Program-made: the position numbers and the translations under genes
Shown here: positions 44,765 to 55,299 of the stretch, one piece after another
How the letters are laid out: every line of letters starts with the position of its first letter
Numbering within the stretch: position 1 is the first letter of the stretch
The notes under the pieces: model-generated
The model's input: only the letters and a program-made list of their open reading frames with translations
Told to the model about the DNA's origin: nothing
Database searches by the model: none
Assembly: GCA_019915015.1 (NCBI GenBank)
Contig: JAHBBC010000008.1
Location: 1,240,001 to 1,304,000 of the forward strand
DNA: 64,000 bases
Direction of reading: 5' to 3'
DNA from: Auriscalpium vulgare
Lineage: Eukaryota; Basidiomycota; Agaricomycetes; Russulales; Auriscalpiaceae

Positions 44765-44962
44765 TGTAGAATAAACAAGTAGAGAGCGAGTAAAATAGAG
44801 AATAAGATTGATTTATTCCGGCTCCTGAACGCGAGCCTTTATACCTAAGTACAAGACTACTGGAATATTCCTATGACTAGGAATTCGCTTATCTACTGTA
44901 CTTAGTAATCTAATCTAGTATGTTCGGGAGTCGCCGAGTGGCTTCTCCCACTAACTACAACA
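44765..44962 (-). repeat. 5' LTR of the copia element
   Basis: 198 bp, identical to the other LTR. Promoter and transcription start are presumed to lie within it, read on the minus strand. Confidence 0.95.
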
Positions 44963-44967
44963 GCATC
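44963..44967. repeat. Target-site duplication, right copy (GCATC)
   Basis: Matches 40349-40353 exactly, consistent with the 5-bp staggered cut of copia integrases. Confidence 0.95.
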
Positions 44968-45184
44968 AATCAATTGCTCCGTGCCAGAGCTCTCTGTGCT
45001 ATCTGGATGAGTTGGTGGTGTAGTCAGGAGGAGTCACTTAGAGTCAGTATGAGTCACTTTTGTACATAGCCATGTATTAGTCAGACAGTTTTGGAATAGT
45101 ATGACTGATTGGTGTTGAGGTGCTAGCTTTAGAAGTAATGTTCCACTGAAAGTACCCGTCCGTCAAGGATCGAGGGTCCTTCCT

Positions 45185-45465
45185 TAAAGTAGTCGCAATC
45201 GCAATCCAGTCGCAATTCAGTCAAGTAATCGCAATCCAGTCGCAAGCTAATCAGAAGTCGCAATCGCAATCGCAGTCATATTTCGCCAAGCCAGCATCGG
45301 CCGTCTTGTCAAAATCTAGTCAGTAGTCGCAGTCGCAATCTAGTCAGTAATCGCAATCGCAATCCAGTCAGTAAATCGCAATCGCAATCCAGTCAGTAAA
45401 TCGCAATCGCAATCCAGTCAGTAGTCGCAATCACAATCCAGTCAGTAGTCGCAATCGCAATCCTC
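45185..45465. repeat. Minisatellite, unit ~gtcgcaatcgcaatccagtca
   Basis: About ten imperfect copies of a 20-25-bp unit built from gtcgcaatc and cagtca words, just downstream of the copia insertion in element 2. The last five copies (45340-45465) are the most regular. No coding frame runs through it. Confidence 0.8.
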
Positions 45466-48400
45466 TTGAATTCACGCAGTCGCCAACACCGGTTGTCGAC
45501 ACATACTCATACCCGGTCTAGCTCTACGCGGCCAGCCCCCTGCTTATCGTCTCTCATTCGCTCTCATCTTTTTCCATCGTACCGTCACTCTCGCCAATCC
45601 TCGCCGTATAGTATTTTTCCTATCTCTCTCAGTTTAGACCTTCGAGTCTATTTTTGATCAGCTTATCTTCGGTTTATTTTTAGGTCACACGTGCGGTTGC
45701 GGACACCACATCCCTACCACAAGGATTATCAGGCTAAACCCTTCGGGCAACAGAGGCGACCTCGAGAACTTAGAAAATCCAGGTCCCTCTGATTAGGAAG
45801 TTTGTATTAAAACACGCTTCCGCACGACAATGCCTGTCACGACGCATCAGATTTCCATCAGACGTGCACAGCCCGGTTGCACGACAGCCACGCTCGGCGC
45901 TACGCAGCTCCGGTGCTCTCACGCCATCCAAGTAGCGCCCCAGTCGCCCATTGTCCGCTAACACATTGTCCGCACCACTGTCCTGACTGCTCCGACGCCC
46001 TCCAACTCAGCGCTCCAGACTTGACCGACCCCCGCCGACGCAGCCTAGCGTCTATCGACATGTGTCACTATTCCGACCCCAAACGTGTCTTGTGATTGAC
46101 TTGCGGCGAGCCACTCCGCTAGTCAGAAGCGTTGCCTCCCGAACATTCGTAATCGGAAGGTGCATCCTTGTGCCCCCGTCATCGGACCACCGTTATCGTG
46201 CTCGATATGGCGCACCTTGTCTGTCCCCGCGGTCCCCAACGCTGTTTCCCACAGTCGACGACAGAGCGGATCGTTTCCCGCGCCGCTGCCTTTGTCTTTT
46301 GACAGCGCTGATCGTTCGCTCAACATTGTCCCCCGCCGTGTTCCTCGTCGTCTGACCATTGCATGACTCTCTCACATTGTCCGCACCATTTGACACGACA
46401 CTGCTATCGTTTCTTTTGTCTTTCCAATGTCCTCCGACCATGCATCCTCTCTGGCTCTGACTGCGAGAGGCTCGGATGATCGGGCATCTTCGCCTGGCAA
46501 GGCTAAGCTCAGGCGGAAGATAAAGACACTCAACATGAAGCTCCGCAGGGCCGGAAAGGCAACATCAGCTGCCATCAAGGGTGCTATTCAGAAGGCAATG
46601 ACCTTTCATGTCAAGGGCAGTTGCGTGTGGTGACAGAGCCGGCATGCAACATGGTCCGAGAGCTCATGACTTTTGTTACGATTCCCTGAGGTACGAAGTA
46701 GAATCGTTTACTAGGGGGTTTTTCGGGCTGGTGCCTGCATCTATTCGGTCATGGTCGCCGGATGCCGGTTTGATTCCCGGTTTGATTCCCGGTGGTGCCC
46801 GCCCGACCTCACGCCTGGGACAACACCCACACCACGTCCCCCATTCCTCTGCACCTCCGCCTCAAAAGCTAATCTCGAACAAGCACTCAATGTATTGCCA
46901 ATAGGTTTCAGTACACCAACGTGCTACGATTGACGGGACGTCCGAGGTTCGTTTTCGTTTTGATGCGGCCAGCCGGCCCCGGCCATCACCGGCCTTCGGC
47001 ACATCTGCTTACATACATCACAGACTTGTGAGCCGCTTGTCTGCTCCCTTGGCCCTCCCCACAGCCCCGTGACCCCCGTCCCGCCCCACGCACCAACAGT
47101 CCACCGACTGCCCCACCCAACGCGTGAACAGACGTGATGATCTTGCGCCCTGCAAGCGTCTCTGGTGAGCCCTCCCGCACATTCTGCCTGACATGACAGA
47201 ATCTCACCGTATGCCCTCCCCAACCGATCTCAGCTCCTATCGCTCACCTTCCAGCAACGTCCGCGTGCGTTCCACCTCCACGCGAACAGCCTCTAGGACA
47301 CATTAAAGCCGCCTGCAGGATGACCAGCCTGCCGCTCTCCCTGCTCCTCCACTGCATTGGCCGAGGGACATTTCCGCACCGCGCATCTTGTGCAAAGCGG
47401 CCAGACGCCACGTCCGCACATCGCGCACAGGGCGTGTCTCAGCGGCGCCGTGTCAAAACCCCATGATGAAGACGCAATGGCGGTGCGTCCTGCGTCCTTT
47501 AAGAAGAGAACAATGCGCCAGTTGACACGCAGGGGGCGCCTAGCAACGCTAGAGGCTAGAGCCGTCCACCAGCGCTCGCGCGCGCGCCCGTTTCCGAAAC
47601 ACGCTCCACCGGATTGGCGTTTTCCAGACAGCGTCCAGGCCTCAATTAGCGTTGGAGGCGGCGTTTAGGGATGCGGGGCGTACTCGGGAACCCGTCCGTG
47701 TCGGCGTTGGGCACGTCGTCGGTGAGTTACAGCTGTCTTTGTGCGCGCCGGCTGAAAAACAGATATATGGCCAGATCTTCATGCACAGCGACACGCGCGC
47801 GCACGCCTGTGAAACACACCGACAGGCTGAGACCACTCGCTGCTCTCGCCCGCCTACTTGGACACGGTGTCATGCAAAAGATGGCATGTATTTCTTGCTT
47901 TCTCCACCGGGCATAGTTCTGGCTCACAGACCATCTGCAGCCACGTCGCGCTGCTCCTCCCATCTCACGGCACTGACCGCGAAAATGCCTCCCCGCCAAA
48001 GCGAGGAATTGGAGACGGCGTCCAGGCTTCATGCGGCAATGGAGGCAGCGTCCAGGGCATCAGGGAAGCCACGCCCAAGCGTAGGTGTTTGCACCGGGAG
48101 CCGTGTTGGTGAGTTATGCTCGAATTCATGCGCCCGGGCCAGGAAGGTGACGATGCCGTAGGTGTGATTTTTTGGAGGGCGGCACGTCCGCGCGCGCGCT
48201 CACACACAGCCCCACAACGTCCATGCACGCGTGGCGCAACCTCGTGGCTCACGAAGCGCCGAAACGAACCTGCAGAATGTGTCAGTAAGTGCATCGAGTT
48301 TGCACTAGCAAGGAAACTCACCCTTTCACTTGTGCCACAGCGCAGCAGCCTGCGACGCGTCCACAGCAATGGGCAGAAGCAATCTGGACCGTTGCTCGCG

Positions 48401-51400
48401 TTCAAAAAGATCTCAAGAGGTCGAGGCCGAAGATCTCAAAGGGTCGAGGCCGTCTCAAAAGGTCGAGGCCGTGGCGTGCGTCCACGCGCAGCTCGAACAG
48501 TCGCGCTCAAGACACACCATCACGCTGGATGACTCTGCACGCCGCCACGACATGGACGAGGCCGTCGACTCTCAGGCTGTGGACGAGGACGACAACTATC
48601 AAGAAGAAGCTGCAGATGCTCGCTTTCAACAAGGCGTCCCGGGCACGACATCCTACGCACGACTGCGCAGGACGCGCACTCGACGCGCATGTCGCAAGGA
48701 CGAGCCACGACAATGGCACGCACGACTGGACCGACACAAACAACGCGCAGCATCGCCGACGAAGCGCATCAAGACGTTTCTGGAGGCGCGAACGGTGCCC
48801 TCTAGCTTGACATCATGTGCCGCCATACTCACGAGAGGCCGCGAGCACGTCGAGTGGTGCATGGACGGAACAACGGCGGCGCCGCGTCCGCCCCCTTGCC
48901 CACATGCTAGACGAGGAGCAACGGGGCGGGAATCAAGGCGCCACGGGAGGCACGGAGAAGAAGAACGAAGCGTGTCCTACGTCTTGACAGCGTAGTGGGA
49001 GCGGCACGGAGGCCAGAGACAATGATGGCGGCTCACCAAGGTGCGCACGCTCACGTCGCAGCGGGAGAAATGCGGTGCGGTTCGAAGGTGAGTTCCAAGC
49101 GCCGCCGTATCGTGAGCCCCGGTATTGACGTCGCCTAGCGTCTGTATCTGCGTTCCCCTCCAAGCTCCTCGCATCTCATCGCGCCGGATCAGAGCCTGCT
49201 AAGCCGTGACCAGCAGCATCACATCGCCTGCAGGCTGCCCGTCCAGCATGCGCACAGATTCGTGCTCGCTTGTCAGTGGCAAGATCATCTGCGACATGAC
49301 CTCCGAGAGGCTCCTCACCCTGAGCACCGTCAGGCCCCGCCCCGCCTGCCGTCGCGACCCAGCCCGCCGCCCTCGTTGCCGCGCCGCTGCCCAGCGTGCT
49401 GCCGCCACCGCCCTCGACCCGCCGCGCTCACTATGCTGCGCGGCGCGTGCGCTCTGCAGGCACAGGGCTACTTCAGCGGGCTGTTTCCCGCAGCAATCAA
49501 GACGCTCGGCGCGTCTTATTTTTCGTCGCTCACAATTTGCCTGTGTACATGTAACTTATTCTATTCACGCACCTCTGTTCACATCTGCTGTGTACTACTT
49601 GTTGCTGCCCATCATCGATTAGTCTCCAGTCTGAGATCAAGTGCACGTTTCAGCGCCGAGTGGCTGCTCAGCAGCACGTAGCGCTCTGGTAGGGCTTCAA
49701 CCGAAACGCGCCGATATGTCAATCCCCATCACTAACTCATAGAAATAGACATACACGCAGGAAACTGCAGGTGGATGCAGCTGAGAGATAAGGCTCGATA
49801 AGGAATCGTCCTGCCATGCTTAGCAATGGCTCTCTACAAGCTAGTCAGATGTGCATGCCGTTTTGGAGACTGCCGGTATGGAGGTTGAGGGAAGCAATGT
49901 TGGCTGAGGCTGTGTTACTCACTACCATTAAGCAATATCCTGTGGGAATAATACTCTACTGCTAAGCTACAAAAATTTGAGGGTATGCATTGGGACATAT
50001 TTTAAGATCACTGGATTTTTTTTGTAACCCCAGCTCAACTACGAAGCAAAGACTTGGAGAGCCTCAGCGAGAGACGCGGTGGTGGCGCGGCGGTGGTGCG
50101 ACGCGCTGATAAGCCTGGTTTTGCGCTGGGCGGGGATATCACTTCAATTTTTGAACTTTCCTCAAGTCAAGATGCAGCCTCTGGTGTTTCAGCTCAGCCA
50201 CTTCGGACATTTCTGAAGTCACATGACCTTGGATGTCGAAATGCGGATTATTCTGAAACACCATCACGTGACCAAGTCCAGTCTTCACAGCCCATCATCA
50301 GACCCACCTCAAACACCATTGAAAGTTGAAACACTCAAAATACTCCACAGATGCGCCCCAAACAGTCATGTCTATGCTGCACAGTCATCAAACGACTTTC
50401 CTATCCACCCCACACATTCCCCATATCTTCCCAACCTCTCTATCAGCTTCTCCCTCCCTCCAAGTCTGAGCCGTGTACTTTCAAAGTACTTCGGTTTGAA
50501 ATACACCAAGCCACCCAGAAAGATTGTAGGCCACTCGCTGCGAGTTCAGGATGAGTTTCTATCATTGTCACACCTTGTCCGATGTCTAGTCTGAGTCCAT
50601 TTCTTGTATATCGTTTCACTACCAATTACCTGACAGCCCAGATCATTAGTCTGTCTGGTTCTGTTTCAGAACTCGCTACTTACTTAGTATATTCACTCCT
50701 CACTTCGACTTCATCTGTCTTGGGATATCTGACCCACTCTGTTCATGTTTCATTCCACCTTGATCCACTCTGTTCATGTTTCATTCCACATATGCTCTAC
50801 TTCGTTCCCACTGTACTATATACTATTTTGAATTCACTTTCACTATATATAGGCCTGATTAGCACAATATACTGTATGAAACTTGCCCCCCTTCATCAAT
50901 CTTATGGTCACCTTTCCCCCCTTCTAATAAATATCACTCAGGAGCTCTCTACCTCGCCATATCGTATAGTCAGCTCGTTCTGACTCTTTGCTGCTTGACC
51001 CACACCGCTAGAACTTTGTTTATCGTATTTGCCACTCGACTTTGCCTTTCGACCCATCCCCTTGCCTTTCAAAAACCTCCTCTCGTCCATTGTCATCTGC
51101 CCTTGCCTCTCGACTCTATCCCTCTTCCATCGCCTTTCAAAATATCCCCACACCTCTTGACACATTGCCTTTGCCTTTCGACCCATCCCCTCGCCTTTCG
51201 ATCCATCCTCTTACCTACCCTCATCCATCACCACTCCTTGCCATTGGGACTAGTATTACAGAGGTCGTATTTCGAGCAGCCCTCGTCACGTCACTTTGAT
51301 GGTCCTCCACATCGCGTCTGCAGCTCCCAAGCCCATTCGAAATACGACACACCCATTAGCTCTCATTTCGGAGACGCTTCAGCAGCTTCGGGACCCTGAC

Positions 51401-51679
51401 GCTCGCCCCGCACAAACAAGAGGTACCTTTGCCAGCGCTCTGAGGATTGGATTACTGTCCATTTCCGCCTCACTACCTGCTGGTGCCCATCAGCGCTGAT
51501 ACCACTATCTAGAAGTAAAAGTGTTTGGAGAAGTCGCCTCCTCTGAGAAGCGTGTTTGGTATGATGCGGAGCAGCCTTCCGAAGAAGCGAAAGAACTGAG
51601 CTGCATGATTAGGCTTTAGAGCTCGGCCCGAACTCTTGGTTCGCGGCGCGCGACCTGCGCTTATCTATCTGGCCCATTG
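45466..51679. other. Element-2 interior, right; mostly unrecognised
   Basis: Contains a short ATG frame at 46427-46633 with a basic helical stretch (KAKLRRKIKTLNMKLRRAGK) that might be the start of a spliced gene. There is a doubled GGTTTGATTCCC at 46768-46791, a duplicated module (listed separately), repeated acctcgaggcc-type text near 48.41-48.47 kb, and pyrimidine-rich repeats TTTGCCTTTCGACCCATCCC at 51.04-51.21 kb. A frame at 51296-51499 ends SISASLPAGAHQR and shares DNA with 36.94-37.0 kb. None could be made into a complete gene. Confidence 0.35.
47652..48130 (+). repeat. Duplicated ~35-residue coding module
   Basis: Two plus-strand segments translate to related peptides: LEAAFRDAGRTREPVRVGVG followed by HVVGEL (47650-47730), and LHAAMEAASRASGKPRPSVG followed by SRVGEL (48030-48115). 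Both are preceded by GGCGTCCAGGC(C/T)T and followed by GTGAGTTA donor-like sequence at about 47719 and 48109. They look like two duplicated exons of one plus-strand gene. The rest of that gene is not resolved and the family is unknown. Confidence 0.4.
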
Positions 51680-52081
51680 ATAAACCTGTGTTATTTTGAT
51701 TGACTTCTGACATTGTACCATCTTGTTGATTTTCCAGCTGCTCGCCTACAGATGTGTACGTTTGTCGCAATTCACACTTACGCCGATATTTTGGCATGCA
51801 CACCTGTGTCAATTCACCAATATTTCTTGTGTACGAACAAGTCTGAAAATAAGTAGCCCTCACCCTCGTATGCTGTCAATTCTCCCACATAAACAACCTA
51901 TGCTGATTTTGAGAGCGCACCAAAACCTGTGTACAATCTTCGGCTGTGTCGATTCCTCCGCATACAGGACATGTGTACATATTAATTGCAAGATGGCACT
52001 TGGGTAAATTACAAGGCACTGCGGGCATCCTGTGTCAATTTCTATGCATTTTGTGAGATGTGTAACTTTGGGCCGGATTTT
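51680..52081 (-). repeat. Subterminal motif array, element 2 right end
   Basis: About eleven inverted copies (aaacctgtgttattt, cacctgtgtcaatt, tcttgtgtacg, aaacctgtgtacaat, ggctgtgtcgatt, acatgtgtacat, tcctgtgtcaatt, agatgtgtaac) leading up to the terminus at 52082. They read AATTGACACAGG toward the interior, as at the other ends. Confidence 0.75.
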
Positions 52082-52109
52082 GGAATACTTTTACAGTATA
52101 GTTGCCATA
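52082..52109 (-). repeat. Right terminal inverted repeat of element 2
   Basis: GGAATACTTTTACAGTATA (52082-52100) followed by GTTGCCATA. The outer nine bases complement the TATGGCAA(G) at 21739, so the two outermost ends of the 30-kb region match each other better than they match the inner ends. Confidence 0.85.
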
Positions 52110-52365
52110 TGAAACAACCAGCATATCATATCGCGTTGGCGCGCGACAGAACAGGGCGGCTCGCAGCCGTGTCCAAATCCTGTAATTCTGTAATTCTCGG
52201 AGACGGCGATGCATGCTCAGCGTCTATAGAGAGGCGTAGCTCTTGCTCTCGGTCCATGTTTTCTGGATGCAATTTCTATGAATATATCAACCGAAACGAC
52301 GAGAAGTATTCAGAACGCCATGTCACAATATTGGGATCATAAATAAGCGACGTTAAAAAACCTGG

Positions 52366-54206
52366 CTAAATCGCTTCCTGCCGAGAGAGCGTTGTAGTCG
52401 GCTCATCATCAGGTGCTGCACTGCTGTGCACACAAACACACCCAATGTCATCATCCCCTACCCCAGTGCCACACAATCAGCCAGGCACGCATGTGCGGGA
52501 AGAAGGGCGGTGCTTACTGAGTTGAGTATGGCGGCCATAACCCAGTACTGCTGGGACGTCGGCCCCGACCCGAGGATCATATCGTTGATTGCAGTGCCTA
52601 CGAGCACTGCGACAGCGCTCACGGCGAAGGCGAACCCCAGGCGTACGCTGTAGCGCATTCACAGTCGCATGTTAGGTATACACATTGCAATGAGACTGTT
52701 ACGCACCCGCAGTCCCGCGTGTTCGTACTCAGTGTGTGGATGACGGGCGGGAGGAGGGAGAACCCTACAACCAAACGCGAAAGCATGAGCAGAAGCAAGG
52801 AATAGTAAACAGACTTAATCGGCCTTACACGCGCCCGAAAATAACCCAAAGATGGAGGCACACAAGGTAACGCCGGCGATGGATGACGGGATGAATGACA
52901 CAAGGACCACGATGCTACCAAAAACAGCCATAGCTGTGAACACATTGATCGTGCCGCACTTTGTCGCAGCCAGATTGGCGAGTACGCCTCCAGTTGCTGC
53001 GGCACCGCACAGGATGGCGGGCTGGGAGCGAGGAGAGACGTCAGGATTGCGCTCCGTGGCAGAAAGGAACAAACTCACAATGTAGAGGGAGAACGTGTGG
53101 TCTATGCCTCTGCTAATTAAGTGCTGTTGAAAATAGAAGTCTGTGATGTAATCGATTAGATGTCATGAGCCCCATTTGCAGCATGGTCACTCACATACAA
53201 AGTAGATCCCCCAGTTCATTAAAAAGCCTCTGCATCCATGGTGAGACAAATGTCGCAGGCTGCAAACAGGACTCACCCTATGACAGCACACATGTACGGG
53301 GCATCCGTCACCAGCTCCATCACACTCGTCCGCTTGTCCTCCGTGAATGGCGAGGTGCGCGGACAAGCCCACGTCATGCAGATATTGCCGACGAGCAGCA
53401 TGACGAGCACGACGTACGCCGACGCGCGCACGGTCGACGCGTACGACACGCCATTGTGCAGAAGCTGGGTGAGCATGATCGGGAAAAACGTCCCTCCGGC
53501 GTACATCCCTTTCCGCGCCGGGTCAGCCCGTCGAATTGCAGCACGATAGGAGTCGGTCACTCACCACTGGACGCGATTCCCATCGCCAGCGTGCTTTGTG
53601 TACCCCATTGGTCCACCAGAACCAGCAGGGACGGGACGAACACCAAGCCGGCTCCAACGCCCATAGCGATGCCATGAGTACAGATGATCTTAAAGTAGTG
53701 ATCAGCGGGCTCGAATTGGGAGAGCATGAATAGCCTTCAGTGCGCGGGCGGTCAGAATAGTGCATATAGTGTGGTGACGAGCGCACGTACGAAAGCGTGA
53801 ACAGGGAGGAGCCAAGAGTAATGGCGCTGCGGAATTGGCCCATACCGCGCAGAAAGCTGGCGGGGAGGCTTGCCAGAAGGAGGAGGGAGAGCTGCGTCGC
53901 GCCGATCCAGCGGATGCCGGTCGTGGATGCAAGGTGCGCGTGCGTGTATACCTCCTGGTAGAATCCGAACGTGAATGTGTAGCCAAACGTCGCGGCGATA
54001 GCCAGCCAGCTGCTTGGGTTCCGGCGTGATCAGCAGAATCGACGGTGGAAAGAGCATGGTACGCACGCGCCAAAGAGCGTCAACCATGCATGTACTCGGA
54101 CACCATCGTGTACACGACCGTCGGTCTGGATTGATGGCAGTTGCTCATTGTTGTCGTCGTGCTTTTCGGACATTGCAAAATACGGCGAGTTGGCGGTGGT
54201 AGGCAT
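52366..54206 (-). CDS. MFS transporter, monocarboxylate-permease-like
   Basis: A multi-exon minus-strand gene starting MPTTANSPYFAMSEKHDDNN. Exons 1-4 can be fixed (54206-54067, 54009-53791, 53734-53565, 53508-53277), with further exons near 53250-53168, 53140-52820 and 52740-52366 ending ...TTTLSRQEAI-stop. After a 35-residue cytosolic leader, VRVHAWLTLFGA and FGYTFTFGFYQEVYTHAHLA give transmembrane helix 1 in the form typical of fungal monocarboxylate-type MFS proteins. AMGVGAGLVFVPSLLVLVDQ, LAMGIASSG and GGTFFPIMLTQLLHNGVSYA match the central helices. FLMNWGIYF and the C-terminal helices follow. It probably imports small organic acids across the plasma membrane; the substrate is not deducible. 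It is the first gene outside element 2, 257 bp from its terminus. Later exon borders are approximate. Confidence 0.8.
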
Positions 54207-54478
54207 GTTAGACTGAAGATGGTGGCGAAAGGAATGGGTAGAATAGGGGATCGCTGCGAAGTGGCGGGATAGATGTCTTGCACGGGAGGCGGGTGCTCCA
54301 GGCCATCCATTCCCACGCCTATTGTCTCTAGTGACAACGCAATCGCCGAAGCGTCTCGCAGGAAAGCACAGTGACGCACTTCATTAGCTAGATGCTGGTC
54401 TGTGACACCATCAAGACAAGAGCGGCCAGGCTGCATGAGCGGGATGCACGGGTGTGCGGAAGCAAACCGGTCGGACTG

Positions 54479-54620
54479 ACCTGCCAGTGCATATCGCATT
54501 ACTCTCCATAGACTGTCTGCTGTGAATATAGCCTTGTGTCCGGGCGTTGAAACTACGGTTTTTTAAAGCGATGCTATCGAGCGGATAGGGAAGAGTTTGA
54601 GGCATAGGTACTCTGTCGAG
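54479..54620. repeat. Dispersed duplicate of 56660-56795
   Basis: Both segments run cctgccagtg...(g)actgtctgctgtgaa...gcgat...gtcgagcgg...agggaa(g/t). A less clear match extends upstream (gatgc(a/g)cgggtg(t/c)gc). It lies between the MFS gene and promoter cassette 7, so part of the intergenic DNA was duplicated before divergence. Confidence 0.6.
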
Positions 54621-55114
54621 ATACAAAGTCATCTGTCAATTTGATCGCTATTTATCAGGGAACACGTTGAACATATGAGGATGGTACACAAAACTCAGTA
54701 TGGATTGGCCTTGCAAATCAAAGCTAGAGCCGGCGCGGTGCAGAGATGGTGTGATCCCTTTAGTCGATCCGCCGCAGAGACTGCATTGATGAACGCGAGC
54801 GATGTCTGGTCAGCATTCCAGCTCTTCTACAGCGGAGAGACTAAGAGTACGCACTAGATATCCCAACCACGGTCCACGGTATGCGCACCTCTATCAATCA
54901 ACTCCTAGTCCCTCGATTGCAGTCCGGGCGATGTCTTGTGCCTCCGCGGCGCTGCCCGTGCTGCTCTCGTGCTACCTATGGCCAGACGCTGATTAGACTA
55001 GGTCGTTCGCCGTCGTCGTAGCACAAGGAGTTGCTATCGACTGCCTAGCCATGGCAGAGAGGAAGGAAGCTGAGAGCATTGAGCAAGAGCGACGCGTCAG
55101 CAAAGGCGGGACTG

Positions 55115-55299
55115 CACGTGATACATACCGACGCGACCTCGCGCCCTCAGCGCTCTGTTTGGCGCTCTGCCTACGAACAAACATCCTGTCGCCTATAAGA
55201 ACCAGCTGCTCCGCCATCTCACCGCCAACGCTTTTCCCCCCGCTACTCATAACCATGCCTCCCGGCCAGCCGCTCACATTGCTCTCGCTGCTCATCATG
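55115..55299 (+). promoter_or_regulatory. Promoter cassette copy 7, drives the F-box-type gene
   Basis: CACGTG (55115-55120), GTTTGGC...AACAAACATCC dyad (55158-55184), TATAAG (55194-55199) and ATG at 55297-55299 in CTCATCATGGTCTTTTC. The TATA-to-ATG distance is about 103 bp, as in cassettes 5 and 8. The mini-exon reads MVFSPSCSYRSLDPSEPPQD. A GTATTCTCGCATCATC block follows at about 55913. The well-preserved family exons lie 2.4-3.8 kb downstream, so this cassette is the probable promoter of that gene. Confidence 0.75.

Larger units (their letters stand above)
40354..44962 (-). mobile_element. Young Ty1/copia LTR retrotransposon, minus strand
   Basis: Two 198-bp LTRs, identical as far as I can compare them by eye, begin TGTAGAATAAAC and end ACTACAACA. 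They are flanked by a perfect 5-bp target-site duplication GCATC (40349-40353 and 44963-44967). Gag-protease and integrase-RT-RNase H reading frames fill the interior in the Ty1/copia order (integrase before reverse transcriptase). Identical LTRs and a perfect duplication indicate a very recent insertion into element 2. Confidence 0.95.
34718..52109. mobile_element. Giant DNA transposon, element 2 (17.4 kb; ~12.8 kb without copia)
   Basis: The left terminus is at 34718-34736 and the right terminus at 52082-52100, extending with GTTGCCATA to 52109. Both have subterminal CACAGGT-like arrays running inward (34.74-35.34 kb and 51.68-52.08 kb). The interior holds a single-exon 209-codon gene, a duplicated coding module (47.6-48.1 kb), a minisatellite and a young Ty1/copia insertion of 4,609 bp plus 5-bp duplication. 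I find no integrase or other transposase, so the element is probably non-autonomous and mobilised by the element-1 enzyme. Subtracting the copia gives about 12.78 kb, close to element 1 (12.98 kb). Confidence 0.65.

Noticed and set aside
46768..46791. tRNA/SINE B-box (GGTTTGATTCCC, doubled)
   Set aside because: No A-box at a suitable distance and no cloverleaf could be drawn; the doubled 12-mer is a simple duplication.
21731..52117. Target-site duplication for the 30-kb composite or either element
   Set aside because: The flanks are actatac-TATGGCAA on the left and TTGCCATA-tgaaac on the right. The outer bases are inverted, not directly repeated, and no direct duplication was visible.
53523..53843. 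106-codon minus frame over the MFS gene
   Set aside because: A wrong frame of the transporter exon; the correct frame gives AMGVGAGLVFVPSLL with proper splice phases.
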